From positions 1 to 61,246 of the forward strand of contig NZ_AULK01000009.1 of assembly GCF_000419445.1 (NCBI RefSeq): DNA of 61,246 bases. Reading direction: 5' to 3'. Positions 8,182 through 17,352 of this stretch are shown piece by piece (position 1 is the stretch's first letter; the number at the start of each line of letters is the position of its first letter). The stretch is from Gryllotalpicola ginsengisoli DSM 22003. GTDB lineage: Bacteria; Actinomycetota; Actinomycetes; Actinomycetales; Microbacteriaceae. A model generated the notes under the pieces. It ran no database searches. It was not told where the DNA came from and saw only the letters and a program-made list of their open reading frames with translations. The translations under genes and the position numbers were made by a program.

Positions 8182-10815
8182 ATGATCGGCATCGTCGTCG
8201 TCTCGCACAGTGCGGCGCTCGCCGCGGCGGCCATCGACCTCGCCGGCCAGATGGTGCACGGCGAAGGGCCGAAGGTGGCCCTCGCCGCCGGGACCGCCGA
8301 CGGCGGGCTCGGCACGGATGCGGCGCGAGTGGCCGAGGCCATCGACGAGGTCGCCGGCCCCGACGGCGTGCTCGTGCTGATGGACCTCGGCTCGGCCGTG
8401 CTGAGCGCGGAGCTCGCGCTCGAATTCCGCTCCAGCGACGCGCCGGTGCGGCTGACCGCGGCGCCGATCGTCGAAGGGCTGGTCGCCGGGCTCGTGCGCG
8501 CGGCTGCCGGCGGCTCGCTCGACCAGGTGGCGCAGGAGGCGCTCGGCGCCCTCGCGCCCAAGGCGGCGCAGCTCGAGGAGCCCGCTGGTGCGCCTGAGTC
8601 GGCTGGCGGCGAGCAGCCGCCGGCGCTGGTCGACTCGGCGGCGCAGCCGACGAATGGAGACCACGCGCCCCCTGCGGCCTCCATTCAGGCTGCGCCTGAG
8701 TCGGCCGGCGGGGGGCAAGCGCCGCCCGAGGCATCCGCCGTGATCACCCTGCTCAACCCGGGCGGGCTGCATGCGCGACCGGCCGCCGCGCTCGCCGAGG
8801 TCGCGGGCGGCTTCGCGGCCACCGTGCGCCTGCGCAATCGCCGCACCGGAAACGTGGCCGCCGACGCCTCGAGCATGAGCACGCTGCTCGTGCTCGACGC
8901 GCGGCACGGGGACGAGGTCGAGGTCGAGGCACGGGGCACGGATGCCGCCGCGGCGGTCGCCGAGATCGAACGGCTCGCCGCCGACGGGTTCGGCGAGGGG
9001 GTCGTCCCCGTCGAGCGGCCCGCGGCCTCCATTCAGGCTGCGCCTGAGTCGGCCGGCGGGGGCGCAGCGCCTCGCGCGCCGGTCGACTCGGCGGCGCAGC
9101 CGGCGAATGGAGAGCACGCGGCCGGCGGGGCGGCTGCGCCTGAGTCGGCCGGCGGGGGAGACCGGGCCGTCGAGCCGATCGGCGTCAGCCCCGGCGTCGC
9201 CGTCGCACCGGTCGTGCGCATGCCCGACCCCATCGCCGAACCCGCCGACGGCGACGTGCCCGAAACCGACCGCGCCGCGGCCGCGGAGCGCATCCCCGCC
9301 GCGTTCGACGCGGTCCGCGCGGCGCTCGAGCACCGCGCGCAGGAGCTCTCCGACGACCGGTTCCACGAGGCGCGGGCGGTGCTCGAGGCGACCGCGGCCC
9401 TCGCATCCGATCGCGCGCTCGCCGACGCCGCGGCAGAGCGCGTGACCGCCCGCGGTCAGCTGCCCGAGCGCGCCGTGTGGGAGACGATCGGCGCGTTCGC
9501 CGACCGGCTCGCCGCGCAGGGCGGGGCGATGCGCGAGCGCGCCGCCGACGTGCGCGACCTGCGCGCCCGCGTCGTCGCGCGGCTGACGGGGCGCACCGAG
9601 CCGGGGCTCCCCGAGCGCGACGAGCCGTTCGTGCTGGCCGCCCACGATCTCGCGCCGGCGGATGCCGCGCTGCTCGGCACGACGCACTGCGTCGGCCTGC
9701 TCACCCGGGCCGGCGGCCCGACCTCGCACACGGCGATCCTCGCCCGCTCGCTCGGCCTGCCCGCCGTGATCTCGCCCGCCGCTCTTGAGGTGCCCGAGGG
9801 TGCGACCGTGCTGATCGATGGCGGCACCGGCGAAGTGGTCGTCGACCCGCCGGCCGAGCGGGTGGCGGTGGTGGCCGCCCAGGCGGCGGCGCCCCCCTTC
9901 GACGGCGATGGGCGCACCGCCGACGGGCGGCGCGTCGAACTGCTCGCCAACGTCGGCTCGGGCGCCGATGCGCAGGCGGCGGCCGCCGCGCACGCCGAGG
10001 GGGTGGGGCTGTTCCGCACCGAGTTCGTGTTCCTCGACCGGCAGGACGCGCCGGGCTTCGACGAGCAGGTGGCGGCGTACCGTCCGGTGCTCGCCGCCTT
10101 CGCCGGACGCAAGGTGATCGTGCGCACCCTCGACGCGGGGGCGGACAAGCCGCTGCCCTTCGTCACCGCCGACGCCGAACCGAACCCCGCGCTCGGCGTG
10201 CGCGGCTACCGCACGAGTCGCAGGCGGCCCGAGCTGCTCGACGAGCAGCTGCGCGCGATCGCGGCGGCGGCCGAGGCGGAACGGGCCGAGGCATCCGTCA
10301 TGGCGCCCATGATCGACACCCCCGCCGAGGCGCGCGCGTTCGCCGAGCTCGCCCGCGGGCACGGCATCGGGCGCGTGGGTGTGATGATCGAGACGCCCGC
10401 GGCGGCGCTCGGCGCCGCCGAGATCCTCGCCGAGGTCGACTTCGTGAGCCTCGGCACCAACGACCTGGCCCAGTACACGATGGCCGCCGACCGGCAGCTC
10501 GCCGCCCTCGCCGCGCTCACCGACGCGTGGCAGCCGGCGGTGCTGCGGCTGATCCGGCTGGTCGGCGAGGCGGGCGCCGCCTGCGGCAAGCCGGTCGGGG
10601 TGTGCGGCGAGGCCGGCGCCGACCCCGCGCTCGCGCCCGTGCTCGCCGGCCTCGGCGTGACGAGCCTGTCGATGACCCCGCGCGCACTCGACGCGGTCGC
10701 GTTCGCGCTGCGCGGCGTGAGCCGGCAGCAGTGCGTGGCCGCAGCGGATGCCGCAACCGCCGCCGCGGACCCGAAAGCCGCCCGGGCGGCGGCCGCCGCG
10801 GCGCTCGCCGGGTGA
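8182..10815 (+). CDS. dhaM: DhaM phosphotransfer protein: EIIA(Man-like)-HPr-complete enzyme I fusion
   Basis: An 877-aa multi-domain PTS protein. The order is: mannose-type EIIA (about 1-135, phosphorylatable H9 in VVSHS), linker, HPr (about 185-275, H197 in GLHARPA), linker, then enzyme I (about 333-877). The enzyme I part has active H516 in [10 protein letters not shown], the C-terminal PEP-binding barrel ([20 protein letters not shown]) and catalytic C808 in [10 protein letters not shown]. Known E. coli DhaM carries only the N-terminal part of enzyme I, so this version may pass phosphate from PEP to DhaL-ADP on its own. The two linkers are Ala/Pro/Gly rich and encoded by copies of a short repeat that also lies between genes (17279, 39740). 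Confidence 0.93.
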   Translation: MIGIVVVSHSAALAAAAIDLAGQMVHGEGPKVALAAGTADGGLGTDAARVAEAIDEVAGPDGVLVLMDLGSAVLSAELALEFRSSDAPVRLTAAPIVEGLVAGLVRAAAGGSLDQVAQEALGALAPKAAQLEEPAGAPESAGGEQPPALVDSAAQPTNGDHAPPAASIQAAPESAGGGQAPPEASAVITLLNPGGLHARPAAALAEVAGGFAATVRLRNRRTGNVAADASSMSTLLVLDARHGDEVEVEARGTDAAAAVAEIERLAADGFGEGVVPVERPAASIQAAPESAGGGAAPRAPVDSAAQPANGEHAAGGAAAPESAGGGDRAVEPIGVSPGVAVAPVVRMPDPIAEPADGDVPETDRAAAAERIPAAFDAVRAALEHRAQELSDDRFHEARAVLEATAALASDRALADAAAERVTARGQLPERAVWETIGAFADRLAAQGGAMRERAADVRDLRARVVARLTGRTEPGLPERDEPFVLAAHDLAPADAALLGTTHCVGLLTRAGGPTSHTAILARSLGLPAVISPAALEVPEGATVLIDGGTGEVVVDPPAERVAVVAAQAAAPPFDGDGRTADGRRVELLANVGSGADAQAAAAAHAEGVGLFRTEFVFLDRQDAPGFDEQVAAYRPVLAAFAGRKVIVRTLDAGADKPLPFVTADAEPNPALGVRGYRTSRRRPELLDEQLRAIAAAAEAERAEASVMAPMIDTPAEARAFAELARGHGIGRVGVMIETPAAALGAAEILAEVDFVSLGTNDLAQYTMAADRQLAALAALTDAWQPAVLRLIRLVGEAGAACGKPVGVCGEAGADPALAPVLAGLGVTSLSMTPRALDAVAFALRGVSRQQCVAAADAATAAADPKAARAAAAAALAG
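8590..8727. repeat. Short palindromic repeat copies inside the EIIA-HPr linker of dhaM
   Basis: This coding stretch holds one copy in each orientation of the TCGACTC...GAATGGAGA element: GTCGACTCGGCGGCGCAGCC leading to GAATGGAGACC, then CCTCCATTCAGG leading to GCCTGAGTCGGCC. They translate as [11 protein letters not shown] and [12 protein letters not shown]. The 41-42 base unit at 8674-8715 is repeated almost exactly at 9022-9062 in the second linker. The same element occurs outside genes at 17279-17345 and 39740-39819. Confidence 0.75.
9018..9165. repeat. Short palindromic repeat copies inside the HPr-enzyme I linker of dhaM
   Basis: This is the second in-frame cluster of the same repeat family. 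It includes the unit at 9022-9062, identical over about 40 bases to 8674-8715, then a [11 protein letters not shown]-coding copy and another APESAGG-coding half copy (9137-9157). Only linker residues are affected; the HPr and enzyme I domains on either side are intact. Confidence 0.75.
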
Positions 10816-10884
10816 GGGACGCCGCGCGCCCGCGCGGAAGGGATCCGGAACGTGCAGCGGCGTGTCCCGCTTGGTGACCCGGCG

Positions 10885-10912
10885 CGCCGCGCGGAATCTC
10901 TTCCGCGCGGCG
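10885..10912. terminator. Bidirectional terminator hairpin after dhaM
   Basis: A 12-bp perfect stem (arms 10885-10896 and 10901-10912) with loop TCTC. It lies between the convergent dhaM and the phosphotransferase gene ending at 10914, so it can end both transcripts. Confidence 0.75.
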
Positions 10913-10913
10913 G

Positions 10914-11810
10914 TCAGCCGTCCAGGAGCTGGTCGAGGGCAGCCCTGCCCATCGTGGCCATCGCGCCCGAGCCGTCCGATGCGGCGAGGGCCGCGCTGCC
11001 GATCGAAACCGCCCAGGCGCGCGCCCGCGCCCACGTGTCCTCGTCGACCGTGCGCAGTTCCGCATAGCGCGACCGGAACGCGCGCCGGCCCTCCGGGCCG
11101 AAGTGCAGCCAGGCGGCGGACAGGTCCGTCGCAGGGTCCCCCGCCGTGAGATCGCCGAAGTCGATGACGGCGGCCAGCCGCGTCCCGTCATCCGCGAGCA
11201 CGACGTTGCCCGGGTGCGGGTCGCCGTGCAGCCACACCGGCGCGCCGGCATAGACGGATGCCTCGACCCCGGCCCGCCAGAGAGCCCGCAGCTCCTCCGC
11301 TTCGCCGGGCGCGAGGCGCCCGGCGAGGCCTGTCAGCCGCTGTTCGACGGCCTTCGTCCGCGTCGTCAACGGCACACCGCGCACGGGATTGTGCGGTGCG
11401 TCCGGCGCGGCGGGAACGTGCACGGCGGCGAAGAATTCGGCCAGCTTCGGGGCGTACGCGTCGCGCTTCGCGGGCGTCGCGTGCGCACCGCTGATGCCGT
11501 CGACCCACGGCACGACGCTCCAGGCGAAGGCGTAGCCCTCGGCCGGCCGGCCTGCCGCGACCGGCACGGGGAGCGGAAGGCCGACGAGCCGCTGCAGCTC
11601 GGGGAGGAACCGCTGTTCGTGCTCGATGAGGTGTGCGGCGGCCTCGCGCCGAGGCATCCGTATCGACAGTGCGTCACCCAGGCGGAACAGTGCGTTGTCC
11701 CAGCCTTGTGCGACGAGCCGCACGGGGCCGGCGAGCTCGGGGAACTGCTCGGCGACGAGCCGCCCGGCCAGTTCGGCTGTGACCACCAGGTCGGCGCGGG
11801 GGATGTCCAT
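10914..11810 (-). CDS. Aminoglycoside phosphotransferase (APH)-family kinase
   Basis: A 298-aa protein with the APH/choline-kinase fold. The catalytic loop [12 protein letters not shown] (about 205-216) and the metal-binding [11 protein letters not shown] are both intact, so it should be an active small-molecule kinase. The substrate cannot be deduced. APH-family genes in soil actinobacteria often act on sugars, amino alcohols or antibiotics, and nothing nearby marks this one as a resistance gene. A GATAAT -10 lies nine bases before the ATG (plus-strand 11820-11825), so the transcript is nearly leaderless. It lies 40 bases downstream of the Lhr-like helicase gene in the same orientation. Confidence 0.85.
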   Translation of the reverse strand: MDIPRADLVVTAELAGRLVAEQFPELAGPVRLVAQGWDNALFRLGDALSIRMPRREAAAHLIEHEQRFLPELQRLVGLPLPVPVAAGRPAEGYAFAWSVVPWVDGISGAHATPAKRDAYAPKLAEFFAAVHVPAAPDAPHNPVRGVPLTTRTKAVEQRLTGLAGRLAPGEAEELRALWRAGVEASVYAGAPVWLHGDPHPGNVVLADDGTRLAAVIDFGDLTAGDPATDLSAAWLHFGPEGRRAFRSRYAELRTVDEDTWARARAWAVSIGSAALAASDGSGAMATMGRAALDQLLDG

Positions 11811-11819
11811 CGTCGTGCC

Positions 11820-11825
11820 ATTATC
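11820..11825 (-). promoter_or_regulatory. -10 hexamer GATAAT of the APH-family gene
   Basis: Reads GATAAT on the minus strand, with nine bases between it and the ATG at 11810. It falls in the 40-base gap after the helicase gene, so the phosphotransferase probably has its own start of transcription. Confidence 0.4.
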
Positions 11826-11850
11826 CCGGCCGGCTCTGCCCCGCAGCCCC

Positions 11851-14800
11851 TCAGTACCGCAGTCTGAGCCCGCGCGGCGTCTCGGTGAAGCCGGCCGCCG
11901 TGAGGGCGTCGCCGAGCGGAGTGCCGATCACGAACGCGCCGTTCACGAGTTCGACGGCGAGCTTCTCGGCCCCGCCGCGGCGCACCAGCTGTGCGACGGA
12001 GGCGGCGGCCGCGGCCAGCACGGCCGGGTCGTCGCTGAACGCCAGCACGGTCTTCCCCCCGCGCTCGATGTAGAGCACGAGCCGCCCGTCGACGAGGGTG
12101 ACCAGCCCGCCCGCCTTGCGGCCGGGCCGGTGGCCGGTCGCCGCGCCGTTCTCGCCGGCAGGCGGGTCGGGCCACGGCAGGGCCGCGCCGTAGGGGTTTG
12201 CCGGATCGGTCGCCGCCAGCGTCACCGTGGACAGCGGCGGCGGCGCCGTCTCATCGAGGGTGAAGCCGCGCAGCCGGTCCACGGTCGGGGCGCTGGCGAA
12301 CTGCGCCGCCCCGAGCGTCTCGATGAAGTAGCCGCGGCGCACCTGACCGGTGTTCTCGAACTCGGAGAGCACCCGGTAGGCGAGGGCGAAGCCGCCGGGC
12401 AGCCCCTCGTTCTGCACGCTGCCGCGGGTGACGACGCCGTACCGGTCGAGCAGCGTCTCGGCCGCGGCGTGCGCGCGCAGCGTCGCGTCGGCGGTGCCGA
12501 GCGGCAGCAGCGACCAGCGCCCGGCGACCGTCGGCGGCCCGGTGCGGGTCGGCGCCGCCGGCCGCGACATGGTCGCCGCCGCGAGCTGCACCCGCCCGCC
12601 GCGGAACATACGCGAGCGCGGCGCTGTGCGCGGCCGCCGATGCGCCGCCTTGCCGCCGGTCAGTGCGCGCACCGGCGCGAGCGTGTCGTTGGTGACGAGC
12701 CCCGCCCACACCAGATCCCACAGGGCGGTCTCGAGCGCCGCGTCGTCCTGCGAACCGACCGCGTCGGAGAGCTGCCGGAAGAAGAATCCGCCGCCCGCGC
12801 CGAGCGTGGTGAGGATCTCGCGCTGCAGCGCGTCGGTCTCGAAGTCGATCGGCGCGGCGAGGGTGACCGCCGCGCTGTCGGCGAGGTGCAGGCTGAGCCA
12901 TCCGTCTCGGCCCGGGATCGTCCCGGCGCCCGCCCACACGACCTCGCCGCTCGCGGTCAGCTCGTCGAGCATCGCCGGCCGGTAGTCGGGCACCCGGGCG
13001 GGCAGCACGAGCGTCTCCCACGCGGAGGCGGGCACGCGCACGCCCGCGAGCTGCTCGATGACGGATGCGACGCCGTCGACGCCCTTCAAACTGCTGGTGT
13101 TGATCGTTCGCCGGTCCCCGCCCGGCGAACCCGCGTTTTCGCCGTCCACGCTGCCGAAAACGCTGGTGCCGACGTGCTGCCAGTCGGGCAGGAACCGCGC
13201 GTAGGCGGCCGGTTCGACCGGCTCGACCTCGTGCCGCAGCGCGGCCAGCGAAAGCCGGCGCAGGCGGCGCAGGACCTCGGAGTCGCACCACTCCACCCCG
13301 GTCGTGTGCGGGCGGAACTCGCCCTCGGTCACCCGGCGTTCGTGCGCGAGGCGGCGCAGCGCGTCGGCGACGACGGCCTCACCCAACCCGAACCGCGCCG
13401 CGACCTCGGCGGCGGAGAACGGCCCGTGGGTGCGGGCGTAGCGGCCGACCAGGTCGCCGAGCGGGTCGGCGACGGGTTCCACGAACGCGACCGGAACCCC
13501 GATCGGCAGCGGCACCCCGAGCGCGTCGCGCAGGCGCGGCGCGTCTTCGATCGCGGCCCAGGCGTGCGAAAAATCCGTATTTTGCGCGTCTCGACCCTGC
13601 GAGTGCGAAAAATTCGTATTTTGCGTATTTTGCGCCGACGCCTTCGCGGGGTCACCGCCGCGGGCGCCGCCCAACCGCCCCGGCCAGGCGACGCGCAGCG
13701 CCCGCTTGGCCCGCACCAGCTCATCCAGGTGCGACGTGAGCTCCGCCTCGTCGCCGGCGAACCGTGCCGCGAGCTCCTCCGTCGACAGCGGGCCGAGGAT
13801 GCGCAGCAGATCGGCCACGCCCTCGAGCCCGCGCGCGTGCCGATCCTCGGGCAGCCGCTGCAACTCCCGCTCGACCCGCTCGATGACCGCCGGGTCGAGC
13901 AGCTCGCGCAACTCGCTGCGCCCGAGCAGTTCGGCCAGCAGCTCGGTGTCGACCGTGAGCGCGGCCGCCCGGCGCTCGGCCAGCGGCGCATCGCCCTCGT
14001 ACATGAACGCCGCGATGTACCCGAACAGCAGCGTCGAGGCGTACGGGCTCGGCCGGTCGGTCGTGGTCTCGACCAGGCGGATGCGCCGTTGCTCGATCCG
14101 CTTCGCGATGTCGCGCAGCGCGGGCAGGTCGTAGACGTCCTGCAGGCACTCCCGCATCGTCTCGAGGATGATCGGGAACTGCGGGTACTTCTGCGCCACC
14201 TCGAGCAGCTGCGCGCTGCGCATGCGCTGCTGCCACAGCGGCATTCGCCGCCCGGGGTCGTAGCGCGGGAACAGCAGCGCCCGCTGCGCCGCCTCGCGGA
14301 ACCGGGCGGCGAACAGCGCCGAACCGCCGACCTCTTCGGTCACGAGCTGCTCGAGCTCGTCGGGGGAGAAGGCGAACAGCTCGGCGCCGGGCGGCTCGGC
14401 GTCCGAGTCGGGCAGCCGCACGATGATGCCGTCGTCGGCGGCGAGAGCGGATGCCTCGAGCCCCAGCCGCTCGCGCACCCGCTGCCCCACCGCCAGCGCC
14501 CACGGCGCGTGCACGGTCATGCCGTACGGGGAATGCAGCACGATGCGCCAGTCGCCGAGCTCGTCGCGGAACCGCTCGACCACGAGCGTCTTGTCGGTGG
14601 GCAGGTGGCCGGTCGCGGTCTTCTGGTCGGCGAGGTAGGTCAACAGGTTGCGCACGGCGCGCTCGTCCAGTCCGTCGGAGCGCAGCCGGGACGCGGCATC
14701 CGTCTCGATCGCCGTGCCCAGCTCGCGGGTGAAGACGCCGAGCGCCTCGCCCAGCTCGGCCGGCCGGCCGATCGCGTCGCCGTGCCAGAACGGCACCCGC

Positions 14801-16602
14801 CCCGGCGCGCCGTACTCGGGCGTGACCATGACCCGGTCGTGCGTGATCTCCTGGATGCGCCAGCTCGTGGTGCCGAGCGCGAAGACGTCGCCGACCCGCG
14901 ACTCGTACACCATCTCCTCGTCGAGCTCTCCGACTCGGCGTGCAATACCGTTCTCGTCGCCGACCATGAACACGCCGAAGTACCCGCGGTCGGGGATCGT
15001 GCCGCCGCTCGTGACCGCGAGCCGGCTCGCGCCGGGGCGGGAGGTGAGGACGCCGCGCTCGCGGTCCCAGACGACGCGGGGCCGCAGCTCGCCGAACTCC
15101 TCGCTGGGGTAGCGGCCGGAGAGCAGGTCGAGGGTCGCCTCGTAGGCGCTGCGCGGCAGGGTGGCGAACGGTGCCGCGCGGCGCACGGTGTCGAACCATC
15201 CGTCGACGTCGACCGGTCCGACCGAGACGGCGGCGACGGTCTGCTGGGCGAGGATGTCGAGCGGGTTCTGCGGCACCCGGATCTGCTCGATGAGCCCGGC
15301 GCGCATGCGTTCGGTCGCGAGCGCCGACTGCACCAGGTCGGCGCGGTGGTTCGGGAAGATCACGCCCTTCGACACCTCGCCGACCTGGTGGCCGGCGCGG
15401 CCGATGCGCTGCAAGCCACTGGCCACCGACGGGGGAGCGGCCACCTGCACCACCAGGTCGACCTCGCCCATGTCGATGCCGAGCTCGAGGGAGCTCGTCG
15501 CGACGACGCAGCGCAGCCGACCGGTCTTGAGGTCGTCTTCGATGGCGGCCCGCTGCTCTTTCGACACCGAGCCGTGGTGCGCCCGGGCGAGCACGGGCGC
15601 CTCGGTCGCCACCGCACCCGTCGTGCCCGAGGAGCCGACCAGCTGCGCCGGGAACGAGGTCGGCGCCTCGGCCGGGAAGCCGAGCCGTTCCGCATAGAGC
15701 TCGTTGAGCCGGGCGGTGAGCCGCTCGGTCGTGCGCCGGCCGTTGGCGAACACGATCGTCGAGCGGTGCGCGAGCACCTCGTCGAGCACCGCCTCGTCGA
15801 CGTGGGTCCACATCGTGCCGCCCTGCTTGTCGGAGTCGGGCCCCGACTGCAGCTCGCGCATGTCGTCGACCGGCACAACGACCCGCAGATCCCACCGCTT
15901 GTGCGAGGCGGGGGCGACGATCGTGGTCGGGGTCGACCCGGACAGGAACCGGGCGACCTCCTCGGGCGGCCGCACCGTCGCGGACAGGCCGATGCGCTGC
16001 GCCGGCTTCGGCAGCAGCGCGTCGAGCCGCTCCAGCGACACCGCGAGGTGCGCGCCGCGCTTGGTCGAGGCGACGGCATGCACCTCGTCGACGATCACCG
16101 TCTCGACCTGGTCGAGGGTCTCGCGCGCGCCGCTCGTGAGCATGAGATAGAGCGACTCGGGCGTCGTGATCAAGATCTCAGGCGGATGCGTGAGCAGCCG
16201 GCGCCGCTCACCGGCCGGGGTGTCGCCCGAGCGCACGCCCACGCTCACGTCGGGTGCGTCGAGCCCCAAGCGCTTGGCGGTCTGGGCGATGCCGACGAGG
16301 GGGCTGCGCAGGTTGCGCTCGACATCGACGCCGAGGGCCTTGAGCGGCGAGATGTAGAGCACTCGCGTCTTCGCGGTGCGGGCGCGCACGGCATCCGTCA
16401 GCGCCTGATCGCTCATCAGACGGTCGATCGCCCACAGGAACGCCGCGAGCGTCTTGCCGGAGCCGGTGGGGGCGATGACGAGCGTGTTGCGGCCCGACGA
16501 GATCGCCTCCCACGCGCCGAGCTGGGCGTCGGTGGGCGCGCTGAAGGCGCCGCCGAACCACTCGCGGGTCGGGGCGGAGAACCGCTCCAGAGCATCGCCC
16601 AT
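11851..16602 (-). CDS. lhr: Lhr-like ATP-dependent helicase (large helicase-related, superfamily 2)
   Basis: About 1583 aa from ATG 16602, matching the ~1500-aa actinobacterial Lhr family, which acts in DNA repair or recombination. Residues near 40-60 hold Walker A (APTGSGKT). The DEVH box (VIVDEVHAV), TSSLELGIDMGEVDLV and QRIGRAGHQVG follow, then the long Lhr-specific C-terminal region. The start is chosen because GDALERFSAPTREWF resembles the usual family N-terminus and a TGGAAT -10-like hexamer lies seven bases upstream; the frame is open to 16698 but would overlap the divergent NUDIX gene. Two places in the C-terminal half carry unusual inserts (GSVDGENAGSPGG and ASAQNTQNTNFSHSQG) whose DNA looks like short repeats. 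Confidence 0.92.
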   Translation of the reverse strand: MGDALERFSAPTREWFGGAFSAPTDAQLGAWEAISSGRNTLVIAPTGSGKTLAAFLWAIDRLMSDQALTDAVRARTAKTRVLYISPLKALGVDVERNLRSPLVGIAQTAKRLGLDAPDVSVGVRSGDTPAGERRRLLTHPPEILITTPESLYLMLTSGARETLDQVETVIVDEVHAVASTKRGAHLAVSLERLDALLPKPAQRIGLSATVRPPEEVARFLSGSTPTTIVAPASHKRWDLRVVVPVDDMRELQSGPDSDKQGGTMWTHVDEAVLDEVLAHRSTIVFANGRRTTERLTARLNELYAERLGFPAEAPTSFPAQLVGSSGTTGAVATEAPVLARAHHGSVSKEQRAAIEDDLKTGRLRCVVATSSLELGIDMGEVDLVVQVAAPPSVASGLQRIGRAGHQVGEVSKGVIFPNHRADLVQSALATERMRAGLIEQIRVPQNPLDILAQQTVAAVSVGPVDVDGWFDTVRRAAPFATLPRSAYEATLDLLSGRYPSEEFGELRPRVVWDRERGVLTSRPGASRLAVTSGGTIPDRGYFGVFMVGDENGIARRVGELDEEMVYESRVGDVFALGTTSWRIQEITHDRVMVTPEYGAPGRVPFWHGDAIGRPAELGEALGVFTRELGTAIETDAASRLRSDGLDERAVRNLLTYLADQKTATGHLPTDKTLVVERFRDELGDWRIVLHSPYGMTVHAPWALAVGQRVRERLGLEASALAADDGIIVRLPDSDAEPPGAELFAFSPDELEQLVTEEVGGSALFAARFREAAQRALLFPRYDPGRRMPLWQQRMRSAQLLEVAQKYPQFPIILETMRECLQDVYDLPALRDIAKRIEQRRIRLVETTTDRPSPYASTLLFGYIAAFMYEGDAPLAERRAAALTVDTELLAELLGRSELRELLDPAVIERVERELQRLPEDRHARGLEGVADLLRILGPLSTEELAARFAGDEAELTSHLDELVRAKRALRVAWPGRLGGARGGDPAKASAQNTQNTNFSHSQGRDAQNTDFSHAWAAIEDAPRLRDALGVPLPIGVPVAFVEPVADPLGDLVGRYARTHGPFSAAEVAARFGLGEAVVADALRRLAHERRVTEGEFRPHTTGVEWCDSEVLRRLRRLSLAALRHEVEPVEPAAYARFLPDWQHVGTSVFGSVDGENAGSPGGDRRTINTSSLKGVDGVASVIEQLAGVRVPASAWETLVLPARVPDYRPAMLDELTASGEVVWAGAGTIPGRDGWLSLHLADSAAVTLAAPIDFETDALQREILTTLGAGGGFFFRQLSDAVGSQDDAALETALWDLVWAGLVTNDTLAPVRALTGGKAAHRRPRTAPRSRMFRGGRVQLAAATMSRPAAPTRTGPPTVAGRWSLLPLGTADATLRAHAAAETLLDRYGVVTRGSVQNEGLPGGFALAYRVLSEFENTGQVRRGYFIETLGAAQFASAPTVDRLRGFTLDETAPPPLSTVTLAATDPANPYGAALPWPDPPAGENGAATGHRPGRKAGGLVTLVDGRLVLYIERGGKTVLAFSDDPAVLAAAAASVAQLVRRGGAEKLAVELVNGAFVIGTPLGDALTAAGFTETPRGLRLRY
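13107..13163. repeat. Twin-hairpin element inside the lhr coding region
   Basis: Two adjacent inverted repeats: TTCGCCGG/CCGGCGAA (13107-13114 and 13122-13129) and GCGTTTTCG/CGAAAACGC (13133-13141 and 13155-13163). It encodes a Gly/Asn/Ser-rich stretch unlike its surroundings. I read it as an in-frame insertion of a small palindromic element; no second copy was found in this window. Confidence 0.5.
13564..13634. repeat. AT-rich direct repeat inside the lhr coding region
   Basis: Two copies of a ~23-25 base unit starting GTGCGAAAAAT and ending CGTATTTTGCG (13564-13588 and 13603-13625), followed by another TATTTTGCG. A/T runs are foreign to the surrounding high-GC gene. They encode QNTQNTNFSHSQGRDAQNT, a polar low-complexity loop. 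Confidence 0.65.
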
Positions 16603-16647
16603 CCGCACCATTCCAACACGCGCCGCTGACACGCGACCCGTGCCGCG

Positions 16648-16677
16648 TTGGGTGCAGCGCGCCCGTGCTCCTAGAGT
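16648..16677 (+). promoter_or_regulatory. Leaderless promoter of the NUDIX-like gene
   Basis: TTGGGT at 16648-16653, 18-base spacer, TAGAGT at 16672-16677, then seven bases to the ATG at 16685. The spacing predicts a transcript starting at the ATG. Confidence 0.5.
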
Positions 16678-16684
16678 GCTGGGC

Positions 16685-17263
16685 ATGGCAGTGCGCACGC
16701 CCGATCCCGATCCCGAGGACCAGCCCGCCGCGGAGGAGCCCGTCTACGGACCGGCATGGCTGAGCGACATCGAGCTCGAGCAGATCAGGCACCGCATGCC
16801 GATCCTCTACGTCGAGGCCGTACCGGTGCGCGTCGACGGCCTCGGGCGGGTCATCGATGTCGGCCTGCTGCTGCGCGCGACGCCGCTCGGAGAGTTCATC
16901 CGCACGATCGTCTCGGGCCGGGTGATGTACGGCGAGACCGTGCGCGACGCCCTGTTCCGGCACCTCGAGAAGGACCTCGGGCCGATGGCGTTCCCGCTGC
17001 TGCCGGCCTCGCCGGTGCCGTTCACGGTCGCCGAGTACTTCCCGATGCCGACGGAGAGCCCGTACTTCGATGCGCGGCAGCATGCCGTGTCGCTCGCCTT
17101 CGTGGTGCCGGTCACCGGCACCACCGAGCCGCGGCAGGACGCGCTCGAGCTCACCTGGCTCACCCCGGCCGAGGCCGCGTCGGACGCCGTGTGCAACGAG
17201 CTCGAGGGCGGCCGCGGCGCGCTGGTGCGCGCGGCGCTCGCCTCGGTCGGCGCGCTCGCGTAG
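16685..17263 (+). CDS. NUDIX-like protein (DUF4916 type)
   Basis: A 192-aa protein whose central region (about 40-180) resembles the NUDIX hydrolase fold as found in DUF4916 proteins of actinobacteria (RVIDVGLLLRATPLGEFIRTIVSGR, and LTWLTPAEA near the end). The classical NUDIX box is not clearly conserved: a REX2EEXGU-type sequence is missing and GETVRDALFRHLEKDLG takes its place, so catalytic activity is uncertain. The ATG at 16685 is supported by a leaderless TAGAGT -10. It is divergent from the Lhr-like helicase gene and is followed by a short repeat cluster. Confidence 0.75.
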   Translation: MAVRTPDPDPEDQPAAEEPVYGPAWLSDIELEQIRHRMPILYVEAVPVRVDGLGRVIDVGLLLRATPLGEFIRTIVSGRVMYGETVRDALFRHLEKDLGPMAFPLLPASPVPFTVAEYFPMPTESPYFDARQHAVSLAFVVPVTGTTEPRQDALELTWLTPAEAASDAVCNELEGGRGALVRAALASVGALA

Positions 17264-17278
17264 GCGTCCGCCCCACGC

Positions 17279-17345
17279 GCCGGTCGACTCGCCGCGCAGC
17301 GGGCGCACGCCGGTCGACTCGCCGCGCAGCGGCGAATGGAGACCG
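17279..17345. repeat. Intergenic copies of the TCGACTC...GAATGGAGA repeat
   Basis: CGGTCGACTCGCCGCGCAGC occurs twice, at 17281 and 17311 (30-base period), and the second copy runs on to CGAATGGAGACC. It fills the gap between the convergent NUDIX-like and acetyltransferase genes and may also act as their terminator, since GCCGCGCAGCGGC can fold. It is the same family as the dhaM linker repeats and the element after rpoC. Confidence 0.75.
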
Positions 17346-17352
17346 CGCGCCC

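Noticed and set aside
10914-11810. Antibiotic-resistance gene
   Set aside because: The APH fold is clear, but nothing links it to aminoglycosides; family members act on many substrates.
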